Assembly (NCBI GenBank): GCA_025458735.1
Contig: JALORV010000166.1
Coordinates: forward strand, 1-5,487
Length of the DNA: 5,487 bases
Direction of reading: 5' to 3'
Source: Burkholderiaceae bacterium
GTDB lineage: Bacteria > Pseudomonadota > Gammaproteobacteria > Burkholderiales > Burkholderiaceae
Shown here: positions 1 through 5,487 of the stretch, piece by piece
Layout: each line of letters opens with the position of its first letter
Numbering within the stretch: position 1 is the stretch's first letter
Translations under genes and position numbers: made by a program
The notes under the pieces: generated by a model
What the model was told of the DNA's origin: nothing
Database searches by the model: none
The model's input: only the letters and a program-made list of their open reading frames with translations

Positions 1-2022
1 GTCGAGCGCCAGCTCGAGGCCAACGGCATCGACCGCCGCAGCATGGGCCGCGAAGCGTTCATCAAGCAGGTGTGGGACTGGAAGGAGTATTCCGGCGGCA
101 CGATCCTGCAGCAGATGCGCCGGCTCGGCGACTCGGTCGACTGGGCGCGCACCTACTTCACGATGGACGACGGCCTGTCGAAGGTCGTGACCGAGACCTT
201 CGTGCAGCTCTACGAACAGGGGCTCATCTACCGCGGCAAGCGGCTTGTCAACTGGGACCCGAAGCTGCAGACCGCAGTGTCGGACCTCGAAGTCGAGACC
301 GAAGAAGAAGACGGCAGGCTGTGGGAGATCCGCTACCCGGCCGTGGACGGCGGCACGGGGGTTGTCGTGGCGACCACGCGTCCGGAGACGATGCTCGGTG
401 ACGTCGCGGTCGCGGTGCATCCGGAGGACGAGCGCTACGCGTCGCTCGTCGGCACGCAGCTCGTGCTGCCACTGACCGGCCGCACGATTCCGGTGATCGC
501 CGATGCCTACGTCGACCGCGAGTTCGGCACCGGCTGCGTGAAGATCACGCCCGCGCACGACTTCAACGACTTCGCGATCGGCCAGCGTCACCACCTCACG
601 CCGATCCCGATCTTCACGCTGACGGCGACGGTCAACGACAACGCGCCGGAAAAGTACCGCGGGCTCGACCGCTACGTCGCGCGCAAGCGCGTGCTCGAGG
701 ACCTGCGCGCCGCTGGCCTCGTGGTCAGCGAGAAGCCGCACAAGATGATGGTGCCGCGCTGCGGCCGCACCGGCGAGGTGGTCGAGCCGACGCTCTCCGA
801 GCAGTGGTACATGGCGATGGGCAAGCCCGCGCCCGCGGGCACACGCCATCCGGGCCAGTCGATCGCGCAGGTCGCGCTCGATGCCGTCGCGCGTGGCGAG
901 GTGCGCATATTTCCGGAGCAGTGGGCGACGATCTACAACCAGTGGCTGGACAACATCCAGGACTGGTGCATCTCGCGCCAGCTGTGGTGGGGCCACCAGA
1001 TCCCGGCCTGGTACGACGCGGAGGGCAACGTGTATGTCGCCCGCTCCGAGGCCGAGGCGCAGGCGCAGGCCGGCGCGGGAAAGACGCTCACGCGCGACCC
1101 CGACGTGCTCGACACCTGGTACTCGTCGGCGATGGTGCCGTTCTCCACGCTCGGCTGGCCCGCAGTCGAGACGCAGGGCAGTGGAGCGGAGCGGGTCGCC
1201 TACGACCTGTATCTGCCGTCGACGGTGCTGGTCACCGGCTACGACATCATCTTCTTCTGGGTGGCGCGCATGGTGATGATGACCATGCACTTCACCGGCC
1301 GCGTGCCGTTCAGGGACGTCTACATCCACGGCATCGTGCGCGATGCCGAGGGCAAGAAGATGTCGAAGAGCGAAGGCAATACGCTCGATCCGATCGACAT
1401 CATCGACGGCATCGACCTCGAGGCACTGGTCAAGAAGAACACCACGGGGCTGCGCAAGACCGAGGACGCGCCGAAGGTCGCCGCGAAGGTGCGCAAGCAC
1501 TTCCCGGACGGCATCGCGGCCTACGGTGCCGACGCGCTGCGCTTCACGATGGCGGCCTACGCCACACTCGGCCGCAATATCAACTTCGACCTCAAGCGCT
1601 GCGAGGGCTACCGCAACTTCTGCAACAAGCTGTGGAACGCCACGCGCTTCGTGCTGATGAATGTCGAGGGCCGCGACCGCCGAGGGCTTCGCGCAGTACC
1701 GGCTCGACAACGTCGCCAACGCGGTCTACAGCTTCGTCTGGAACGAGTACTGCGACTGGTACCTCGAGCTGGCCAAGGTGCAGCTGGCCTCGGGCAGCGA
1801 AGCGCAGCAGCGCGGCACGCGCCGCACGCTGGTGCGCGTGCTCGAAGCCGCGTTGCGGCTGGCGCATCCGGTGATTCCGTTCATCACCGAGGAGCTGTGG
1901 CAGACCGTCTCGGTGCTGGCCGGCAAGCGCCGCGCCGGCGAGGAGACCTCGGTGATGGTGCAGCCCTTCCCGCGGTCGCAGCCGGAGAAAATCGACCCCA
2001 TCGCCGACCGTGCGGTCTCTGA
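1..2022 (+). CDS. valS: Valine--tRNA ligase (ValS), catalytic and editing part; 5' end off window, frame broken near 1675
   Basis: Class I valyl-tRNA synthetase, a cytoplasmic enzyme that charges tRNA-Val and hydrolyses mischarged Thr-tRNA-Val. The frame is open from base 1, and its first residues already match ValS, so the start lies upstream; an ATG at 43 is internal. By comparison with remembered E. coli ValS, about 90 N-terminal residues, including the HIGH-type motif, are outside. Counting from base 1, I see the CP1 editing motif [10 protein letters not shown] (residues 125-134), [15 protein letters not shown] (from 176), [12 protein letters not shown] (321-332), [10 protein letters not shown] (411-420), the KMSKS loop (453-457, bases 1357-1371) and the stem-contact motif [10 protein letters not shown] (from 537). 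Homology ends at about residue 558. After that the frame gives arginine-rich nonsense to a TGA at 2020-2022, while the proper C-terminus continues one frame over (1661-2473). The identity is secure. Whether the break is biological or an assembly error is not. Confidence 0.93.
   Translation, partial: VERQLEANGIDRRSMGREAFIKQVWDWKEYSGGTILQQMRRLGDSVDWARTYFTMDDGLSKVVTETFVQLYEQGLIYRGKRLVNWDPKLQTAVSDLEVETEEEDGRLWEIRYPAVDGGTGVVVATTRPETMLGDVAVAVHPEDERYASLVGTQLVLPLTGRTIPVIADAYVDREFGTGCVKITPAHDFNDFAIGQRHHLTPIPIFTLTATVNDNAPEKYRGLDRYVARKRVLEDLRAAGLVVSEKPHKMMVPRCGRTGEVVEPTLSEQWYMAMGKPAPAGTRHPGQSIAQVALDAVARGEVRIFPEQWATIYNQWLDNIQDWCISRQLWWGHQIPAWYDAEGNVYVARSEAEAQAQAGAGKTLTRDPDVLDTWYSSAMVPFSTLGWPAVETQGSGAERVAYDLYLPSTVLVTGYDIIFFWVARMVMMTMHFTGRVPFRDVYIHGIVRDAEGKKMSKSEGNTLDPIDIIDGIDLEALVKKNTTGLRKTEDAPKVAAKVRKHFPDGIAAYGADALRFTMAAYATLGRNINFDLKRCEGYRNFCNKLWNATRFVLMNVEGRDRRGLRAVPARQRRQRGLQLRLERVLRLVPRAGQGAAGLGQRSAAARHAPHAGARARSRVAAGASGDSVHHRGAVADRLGAGRQAPRRRGDLGDGAALPAVAAGENRPHRRPCGL
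1660..1690 (+). other. Break in valS: frameshift plus loss of a conserved segment
   Basis: Upstream homology ends with VLMNVEGRD in the frame of base 1. Downstream homology resumes with [12 protein letters not shown] one base later in phase. In E. coli ValS, as I remember it, about 26 residues including the LSLADRWI block separate these points, and none of the three forward frames here encodes them. A simple deletion explains both facts if its length leaves remainder 2 when divided by 3, roughly 77-89 bases. The breakpoint cannot be fixed exactly but should lie in bases 1672-1680. The same 7-mer, cgagggc, occurs at 1665-1671 and 1681-1687, on either side of it. Confidence 0.85.
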
Positions 2023-2473
2023 GCTCAAGGCGATGGTCGATGCGCTGCGCAACCTGCGCAGCGAGATGAATCTCGCGCCAGCGCAGAAGGTGCCGCTGGT
2101 GGCGTCGGGCGATCGCGCCACACTGGCCGCCTGTGCTCCGTACCTGCAGGCGCTGGCGCGGCTGAGCGAGGTGCAGGTAGTCGCCGATGTCGATGCCGTG
2201 GCCGGTGACAGTGCTGCGCCGGTCAAGGTCGTCGACGCGTTCCGCCTGATGCTGAAGATCGAAGTCGATCCTGGCATGGAGCGTGAGCGGCTCGGCAAGG
2301 AAATCGCGCGGCTGGAAAACGAGATTCGCAAGGCCGAAGGCAAGCTCGGCAACGCGAGTTTCGTCGAACGCGCGCCGGCGGCGGTGGTGGCACAGGAACG
2401 GGAGCGGCTGGCCGGCTTCGCGAGCACGCTGGCGGCGGTGCGGACCCAGCTCGACCGTTTGCCCGCCGCCTGA
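1661..2473 (+). CDS. valS: Valine--tRNA ligase (ValS), C-terminal anticodon-binding and coiled-coil part, out of frame with the upstream part
   Basis: This is the 3' part of the same valS gene, read in the next frame. Homology begins at about base 1676, not at the ATG. From residue 8, [20 protein letters not shown] aligns with the first helices of the ValS anticodon-binding domain. [12 protein letters not shown] and [14 protein letters not shown] follow, which are hallmark segments of that domain. From about residue 206 to the end, a charged heptad-like stretch starting [19 protein letters not shown] forms the C-terminal arm, a coiled coil known in ValS to contact tRNA. The stop is TGA at 2471-2473. 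The ATG at 1661 directly follows an in-frame TGA (1658-1660) and has no Shine-Dalgarno sequence, so independent translation is unlikely; I treat this as a displaced fragment. The two retained parts total about 823 codons. Adding the 90 or so off-window residues and about 28 missing ones gives close to the 951 residues of E. coli ValS. Confidence 0.9.
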   Translation: MSRAATAEGFAQYRLDNVANAVYSFVWNEYCDWYLELAKVQLASGSEAQQRGTRRTLVRVLEAALRLAHPVIPFITEELWQTVSVLAGKRRAGEETSVMVQPFPRSQPEKIDPIADRAVSELKAMVDALRNLRSEMNLAPAQKVPLVASGDRATLAACAPYLQALARLSEVQVVADVDAVAGDSAAPVKVVDAFRLMLKIEVDPGMERERLGKEIARLENEIRKAEGKLGNASFVERAPAAVVAQERERLAGFASTLAAVRTQLDRLPAA

Positions 2474-2484
2474 GCAAGGCGGGC
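2461..2484 (+). terminator. GC-rich hairpin across the valS stop codon; possible weak terminator
   Basis: Bases 2461-2467 (gcccgcc) are perfectly complementary to 2478-2484 (ggcgggc), giving a 7-bp all-GC stem with a 10-base loop that includes the valS TGA. An alternative 5-bp stem (2466-2470 with 2478-2482) is also possible. No run of T follows on either strand, so it is not a canonical intrinsic terminator. Its place between convergent genes makes a role in ending or stabilising transcripts plausible, but in DNA this GC-rich it could arise by chance. Confidence 0.3.
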
Positions 2485-2506
2485 GAGCACACGCGGAGCT
2501 ATTCCG
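2474..2506. other. Convergent intergenic gap between valS and the membrane-protein gene
   Basis: Only 33 bases separate the valS stop and the stop of the membrane-protein gene on the other strand. The gap holds the right arm of the 7-bp hairpin and most of the 5-bp inverted repeat. There is no T-tract on either strand and no other recognisable signal. Confidence 0.8.
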
Positions 2507-2507
2507 C
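2493..2507. terminator. Short inverted repeat between the convergent stops
   Basis: gcgga (2493-2497) pairs with tccgc (2503-2507) around a 5-base loop. It fills the end of the 33-base gap and touches the last base of the membrane-protein stop codon. The stem is only 5 bp and no T-tract follows. It is recorded because it is the only other structure in the convergent gap. Confidence 0.15.
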
Positions 2508-3121
2508 TACTTGGTCGGTGTTGCGGGTGGCGCGGGCGGCGCCGTCGCTGCCGGTGCCGCGGGCGGTGACTCCGCCGGAGAAGGCAACGTGTATTCGGAC
2601 GCCGGGGAAGGCGTCGGCGCGGATGGCGATGCCGGAGAAGTCGCGGGTGACGGTGCAGCAGGCGCCGCCTTGCCCGGGACCGGCACCACGATGCCAGGGG
2701 CCAGCGGGATCTCGTCCACCGCCATCACGCCGGTGACGAAATGGCGGGTCTCGCCGAAACACGTGGTCGGCAACCCGATCTTCTGCTCGTAGTGCAGCGT
2801 GACGCGCTTGCCCATCACCCGGTTGATCTGCTCGGCCACGCCGTCGTCCCACACGGTGAAGAGGAACTTTTCCGGCGTTGAACCCGGCATCGTGACCATC
2901 GCCATCTCGCCTTCCCAGGTCTTGCAGATCCAGCCGCGCTTGCTGAACTGCTGCACCCAGCCCGCACGCTCGCCGCTGGAGTAGCTCCAGTTGAGGACCA
3001 CGGCGAAGTACGCGGCTGCAATGGCCACCGGCACGATCAGCAGCCAGAACGCAAGCTTCAGCCGTGAAGGGCCGCGCGCGGGCCGGGCACCGGCAGGACC
3101 GGCTGGAACGGGAGCATTCAT
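2507..3121 (-). CDS. Uncharacterised single-pass membrane protein with a Pro/Ala-rich C-terminal tail
   Basis: The function is unknown. The 204-residue protein has a short basic N-terminus (residues 1-22, several Arg and Lys), one hydrophobic helix (about 23-45) ending at NWSYSSGERAG, and a compact domain of about 95 residues. That domain contains GWICKTWEGEMAMVTMPG (63-80), FTVWDD and LPTTCFGETRHFV (117-129). C66 and C121 are its only cysteines and could form a disulfide if the domain faces the periplasm, as the positive-inside rule suggests. Residues from about 147 to 204 are almost wholly Pro, Ala, Ser and Thr, probably a disordered or wall-spanning tail. I recall similar unnamed proteins in beta- and gammaproteobacteria but cannot name a family with confidence. 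The ATG overlaps the sulfur-carrier stop as ATGA (3118-3121), and GAGG lies five bases upstream (3127-3130), which together support this start. It is the last gene of the minus-strand string. Confidence 0.8.
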   Translation of the reverse strand: MNAPVPAGPAGARPARGPSRLKLAFWLLIVPVAIAAAYFAVVLNWSYSSGERAGWVQQFSKRGWICKTWEGEMAMVTMPGSTPEKFLFTVWDDGVAEQINRVMGKRVTLHYEQKIGLPTTCFGETRHFVTGVMAVDEIPLAPGIVVPVPGKAAPAAPSPATSPASPSAPTPSPASEYTLPSPAESPPAAPAATAPPAPPATPTK

Positions 3122-3363
3122 CGACGCCTCAGGAAGTGGATGAACTCCTGGGCGATGGTCTGCTGGCCCAGCAGTTCGTTGCCCGACTGGCGTGAGAACG
3201 CCTGGAAGTCGCGGATCGAACCGGGATCGGTGGCGACGATCTTCAGCACCTGTCCGCTCGACATGGCCGACAGCGCCTTTTTTGCACGCAGGATCGGCAA
3301 CGGACAGTTCAGCCCGCGCGTGTCGATCTCCATGTCTGAGGCCGGCGGAGTCTCGAGCGCCAT
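3118..3363 (-). CDS. TusA/SirA-family sulfur carrier protein
   Basis: A small (81-residue) cytoplasmic protein of the TusA family, whose members pass persulfide sulfur between proteins, for example for tRNA thiolation, molybdenum cofactor or sulfur metabolism. The family signature is clear: DTRGLNCPLPILRAKKAL (residues 14-31), with the sulfur-binding cysteine at C20 in a CPLP motif. DPGSIRDFQAFSRQSGNELL (47-66) is the usual second conserved stretch. The length is normal. The start at 3363 is three bases after the NUDIX stop, suggesting coupled translation. An internal ATG at 3333 (residue 11) would also give an intact 71-residue family member, and neither has a strong Shine-Dalgarno. Its stop overlaps the start of the membrane-protein gene. 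TusA-family paralogues differ in their partners, so I do not claim this is the TusA of tRNA 2-thiouridine synthesis; the neighbouring membrane protein may be its partner, which is inference. Confidence 0.92.
   Translation of the reverse strand: MALETPPASDMEIDTRGLNCPLPILRAKKALSAMSSGQVLKIVATDPGSIRDFQAFSRQSGNELLGQQTIAQEFIHFLRRR
3127..3130 (-). promoter_or_regulatory. Shine-Dalgarno site for the membrane-protein gene
   Basis: On the minus strand, GAGG sits five bases before the ATG at 3121-3119, inside the end of the sulfur-carrier gene. Together with the ATGA overlap it fixes the start and points to translational coupling. Confidence 0.55.
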
Positions 3364-3366
3364 CGT

Positions 3367-3888
3367 TCAGGTCTTGGTGGTTGCCATCGGCAGAAATTCT
3401 ACCGGCAGCCCGCGCGCGCGCATCCAGTCGGCCATCGCGAGCCCGGTGCCCAGCGGCCAGGGGCGCAGGCGCGCCGGCTCGATCATGCGGTAATCGACCA
3501 GTTCCTCGCCGAGCCGGACCTGCCCTTCGGCCTCGACGTGGTAGGCAATGATGACTTCGTTCTTGCGGGTGAAGTCGTAGACACCGATCAGTGCGGCCGC
3601 TCGCGTCGCCAGCCCCGTTTCCTCGGCCACTTCGCGTTCGACCGCCTGGCGCGGCGTTTCATCGCGCTCCAGGAAACCCGTGACCAGCGCGTACATCTTC
3701 TCCGGCCAGTCGCGGTTGCGCGCCAGCAGCACCTTGCCGTCGAGTTCGATCAGCGCCGCCACCACCGGTGCCGGGTTGTCCCAGTGCACCCAGCCGCAGG
3801 CCGGACAGGCGTCGCGCTCGCGCTCACCGTGCCATTGTCGCTGCAGCGGCGTCGCACACAAGGGACAGAAGCGGTAGGGGGCAGACAT
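3367..3888 (-). CDS. NUDIX hydrolase with N-terminal zinc ribbon
   Basis: A 173-residue hydrolase expected to cleave a nucleoside diphosphate linked to another group, in the cytoplasm. The N-terminus holds a four-cysteine zinc ribbon (C8, C11, C28, C31; CPLC and CPAC). The NUDIX box is complete and canonical at residues 71-93: G71, E77, then REVAEETGL with R85, E86, E89 and E90, the metal-binding glutamates. The ribbon-plus-NUDIX layout resembles NudC (NADH pyrophosphatase, RNA decapping), but the protein is much shorter and I do not see the SQPWPFPxS motif that marks NudC. I therefore leave the substrate open; ADP-ribose, NADH or a sugar nucleotide are all possible. The start at 3888 has no strong Shine-Dalgarno, but the ribbon begins at residue 8, so little could be trimmed. 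It lies 33 bases after the acetyltransferase gene and three bases before the sulfur-carrier gene. Confidence 0.93.
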   Translation of the reverse strand: MSAPYRFCPLCATPLQRQWHGERERDACPACGWVHWDNPAPVVAALIELDGKVLLARNRDWPEKMYALVTGFLERDETPRQAVEREVAEETGLATRAAALIGVYDFTRKNEVIIAYHVEAEGQVRLGEELVDYRMIEPARLRPWPLGTGLAMADWMRARGLPVEFLPMATTKT

Positions 3889-3900
3889 CTCAGCGTGCAG

Positions 3901-3912
3901 CCCGCCGGCGGG
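3901..3912. repeat. 12-base perfect palindrome in the acetyltransferase-NUDIX gap
   Basis: cccgccggcggg reads the same on both strands. It occupies the middle of the 33-base gap (3889-3921), just upstream of the NUDIX start. It could be an operator half, an mRNA fold affecting NUDIX translation, or chance in GC-rich DNA. As an RNA hairpin its loop would be very tight. No second copy was noticed in the window. Confidence 0.3.
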
Positions 3913-3921
3913 ACGCCGGAC

Positions 3922-4470
3922 TCAAGTCGGGTCGGCCGCCGCCGGCAACCGTGGCTGCCTCGGATGCAACCGCGCCATCATCAGCGAGTCGACGTACGCA
4001 CCGTCGCGCAGGGCCCAGGCGCGCTGCGTGCCTTCCAGTTCGAAACCGAAGTTGCGATACAGCGCGATCGCGCGGGCATTGTCGGAAAAGACACCAAGCT
4101 CGACGCGCAGCAGCCCGGCCCAGTTGTCGGCCCAGTCGAGCAGGCGTCGCAGCAGTTCGGACCCGACGCCGCGACCCCACCAGGACGGCGTCACGCATAG
4201 GCCCAGTGCCGCAACATGACGTGTGCGCAGGCTGCCGGTCACCGGATGCAGGCCAGCGCTGCCGATGAGCTCGACACCGTGGACCGCCACGACGTGGATC
4301 TGCAGCGGGTCGGCGATCTGCGTTTCGAGCCGCTTGCGCCAGATCTCGGGGCTCGGCAGCGGCAGCTGCAACGTGTTGTGCAGCACCTCGGCCTGGCCCA
4401 TCAGCCGCGTCAGTCCTTCGGCGTCAGCGAGCGAAGCCCGCCGGAACTCGACGCCGGCGAGCGAACTCAC
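3922..4470 (-). CDS. GNAT-family N-acetyltransferase, YhhY/AaaT-like
   Basis: A 182-residue acetyl-CoA-dependent N-acetyltransferase, cytoplasmic. It strongly resembles my memory of E. coli YhhY (AaaT), reported to acetylate amino acids such as Phe and Met. Shared features are [18 protein letters not shown] (27-44), [21 protein letters not shown] (100-111), the [19 protein letters not shown] block (130-148) and [15 protein letters not shown] near the end. The acetyl-CoA loop keeps G101 and G103, and Y138 is the tyrosine often acting as general acid in GNATs. About 14 extra Pro/Ala/Arg-rich residues follow the fold. The start is GTG at 4470, overlapping the alaS stop as GTGA (4467-4470), with AGGA six bases upstream; both support this start and coupled translation with alaS. 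The substrate is inferred from similarity only; ribosomal-protein acetylation (RimI/RimJ type) is less likely given the YhhY-like motifs. Confidence 0.9.
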   Translation of the reverse strand: MSSLAGVEFRRASLADAEGLTRLMGQAEVLHNTLQLPLPSPEIWRKRLETQIADPLQIHVVAVHGVELIGSAGLHPVTGSLRTRHVAALGLCVTPSWWGRGVGSELLRRLLDWADNWAGLLRVELGVFSDNARAIALYRNFGFELEGTQRAWALRDGAYVDSLMMARLHPRQPRLPAAADPT

Positions 4471-5487
4471 AGGCGTTCCTGCGCCCAGGCGCGCACGCTG
4501 GCCAGCGCCTGCGGCAGCCGCGCCGGCTCGGTGCCGCCGGCCATCGCCATGTCCGGCCGGCCGCCGCCCTTGCCGCCGACCTGCTGCGCAACGAAGTTGA
4601 CCAGGTCGCCGGCCTTCACCCTGGCGGTTGCATCGGCGGTCACACCCGCGGCGAGCTGCACCTTGCCGCCCTCCACCGCACCGAGCACGACGACCGCGCT
4701 CTTCAGCTTCGACTTGAGCTGATCCATGGTTTCGCGCAGCGCCTTGGCATCGGCCCCCTCCAGCGCGGCCGCCAGCACCTTGACGCCGTTGATGTCGACC
4801 GCCTGCGTCGCCAGGTCGTCGCCCTGGCTCGACGCGACCTTGCTCTTGAGCCGTGCCAGTTCCTTCTCGAGCGCCTTCACGTGCTCCTGTACCTGCGCGA
4901 TCTTCTGCGTCACCTCGGCCGCGGGCGCCTTCAGCAGGCTGGCCGCCTCGTGCAGGTCACGGTCGAGCGACTGCACGAACTCGAGCGCGCCGCGTCCGGT
5001 CACCGCCTCGATGCGGCGCACACCCGCCGCCACGCCGCCTTCGGCCACGATCTTGAAGAAGCCGATGTCGCCGGTGCGGGCGACATGCGTGCCGCCGCAC
5101 AGCTCGGTCGAATGCTCGCCCATCGCCAGCACGCGCACTTCGTCGCCGTACTTGTCGCCGAAGAACGCCAGCGCGCCGGCCTTGATGGCGTCGTCGTACT
5201 TCATCACGCTGGCCGCGACCTGCGCGTTGGCACGGATCGCCGCGTTGACCCGGTCCTCGATCCTGCGGATCTCGTCCGGAGTCACCGCCTTGTCGTGCGA
5301 GAAGTCGAAGCGCGTGCGCTCGGCGTCGACCAGCGAGCCCTTCTGCTGCACATGGCGGCCGAGCACGTCGCGCAGCGCCGCGTGCATCAGGTGCGTGGCC
5401 GAGTGGTTGTTGCGGATGCGCTCGCGCGCTGCCGCATCGACCCGTGCCTGCACGACATCGCCGACCGCCAGCGTGCCGGACTCCACC
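4467..5487 (-). CDS. alaS: Alanine--tRNA ligase (AlaS), C-terminal part; 5' end off window
   Basis: Class II alanyl-tRNA synthetase, cytoplasmic. Only the editing and C-Ala regions are here; the aminoacylation and tRNA-recognition domains lie beyond the right edge. The frame is open to the window end; the GTG at 5486-5484 is an internal valine, not a start. Counting it as residue 1, the editing-site zinc ligands are H28 and H32 (NHSATHLMH) and C130 and H134 ([10 protein letters not shown]). Their spacing equals that of E. coli H564, H568, C666 and H670 as I recall it, so no residues appear lost. [20 protein letters not shown] follows, then a coiled-coil stretch (about 190-220), and the C-Ala/DHHA1 domain with the glycine motif [18 protein letters not shown] near the end. 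The editing domain clears Ser- and Gly-tRNA-Ala. The stop is TGA at 4469-4467, overlapping the acetyltransferase GTG. It is the first visible gene of the minus-strand string. Confidence 0.97.
   Translation of the reverse strand, partial: VESGTLAVGDVVQARVDAAARERIRNNHSATHLMHAALRDVLGRHVQQKGSLVDAERTRFDFSHDKAVTPDEIRRIEDRVNAAIRANAQVAASVMKYDDAIKAGALAFFGDKYGDEVRVLAMGEHSTELCGGTHVARTGDIGFFKIVAEGGVAAGVRRIEAVTGRGALEFVQSLDRDLHEAASLLKAPAAEVTQKIAQVQEHVKALEKELARLKSKVASSQGDDLATQAVDINGVKVLAAALEGADAKALRETMDQLKSKLKSAVVVLGAVEGGKVQLAAGVTADATARVKAGDLVNFVAQQVGGKGGGRPDMAMAGGTEPARLPQALASVRAWAQERL
4477..4480 (-). promoter_or_regulatory. Shine-Dalgarno site for the GTG-started acetyltransferase
   Basis: On the minus strand, AGGA lies six bases before the GTG at 4470-4468, inside the last codons of alaS. 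It decides in favour of the GTG start and of translational coupling to alaS. Confidence 0.6.

Noticed and set aside
43..45. ATG as the valS start
   Set aside because: The same frame is open to base 1, and the residues before this ATG already match ValS, so it is an internal methionine.
1660..1690. Programmed ribosomal frameshifting to make full ValS
   Set aside because: Frameshifting could join the two frames but could not supply the missing block of conserved residues. I also see no slippery heptamer at the junction, and ValS is not known to use frameshifting.
804..1874. Long open frame on the plus strand inside valS
   Set aside because: It overlaps the KMSKS and editing-domain coding region of ValS in another frame. 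Its translation is Arg/His/Gly-rich and resembles nothing.
1726..2490. Long open frame on the minus strand opposite the valS 3' half
   Set aside because: It is Ser/Arg/Ala-rich with no recognisable domain and mirrors a strongly supported coding strand. In DNA this GC-rich, long antisense frames are expected.
3538..4200. Plus-strand open frame over the NUDIX and acetyltransferase genes
   Set aside because: Both minus-strand genes show complete family motifs. This frame has no motif and is composition-driven.
5484..5486. GTG as the alaS start
   Set aside because: The residue is an internal valine. Zinc-ligand spacing places it near E. coli residue 537, and the catalytic domain must lie beyond the window.
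1..5487. Mobile elements, CRISPR arrays, tRNA genes, riboswitches, prophage or defence genes
   Set aside because: I looked for transposase motifs, spaced repeats, cloverleaf-like segments and leader structures on both strands and found none. Almost all bases are inside well-recognised housekeeping genes.

Overview
The window is very GC-rich, densely packed chromosomal DNA from a bacterium, most likely a high-GC beta- or gammaproteobacterium. That placement is inferred from base composition and from how closely the ValS, AlaS and YhhY-like sequences match what I remember of the E. coli proteins. I see no mobile element, CRISPR array, tRNA, rRNA or phage gene. Every gap between genes is under 40 bases, so there is no unexplained stretch longer than 300 bases.

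Left part (1-2473, + strand): valS, valyl-tRNA synthetase, entering from beyond the left edge. The first 90 or so residues, with the HIGH-type motif, lie outside. The gene is broken near 1665-1687. The catalytic half is read in one frame and the anticodon-binding and coiled-coil half in another, and a conserved segment of roughly 25-30 residues joining them is absent. The upstream frame runs on as nonsense to a stop at 2020-2022; the true C-terminus ends at 2473. This is either a real lesion or, more likely for an essential gene, an assembly or sequencing error.

Right part (2507-5487, - strand): one compact, probably co-transcribed string read right to left. It holds alaS (3' 340 codons; editing and C-Ala domains), a YhhY/AaaT-like GNAT acetyltransferase, a zinc-ribbon NUDIX hydrolase, a TusA/SirA-family sulfur carrier, and an uncharacterised single-pass membrane protein with two cysteines and a Pro/Ala-rich tail. 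Two junctions are 4-base stop/start overlaps (GTGA between alaS and GNAT, ATGA between the sulfur carrier and the membrane protein). The other two gaps are 3 and 33 bases. Any promoter would lie upstream of alaS, outside the window.

valS and the membrane-protein gene converge with only 33 bases between their stops. A GC-rich hairpin spans the valS stop, but no clear U-tract follows it. Functionally this is a translation and housekeeping neighbourhood: two synthetases flanking small genes for acetyl transfer, nucleotide clean-up and sulfur handling. I find no convincing new biological system. The points most worth checking are the valS break and the sulfur-carrier/membrane-protein pair.
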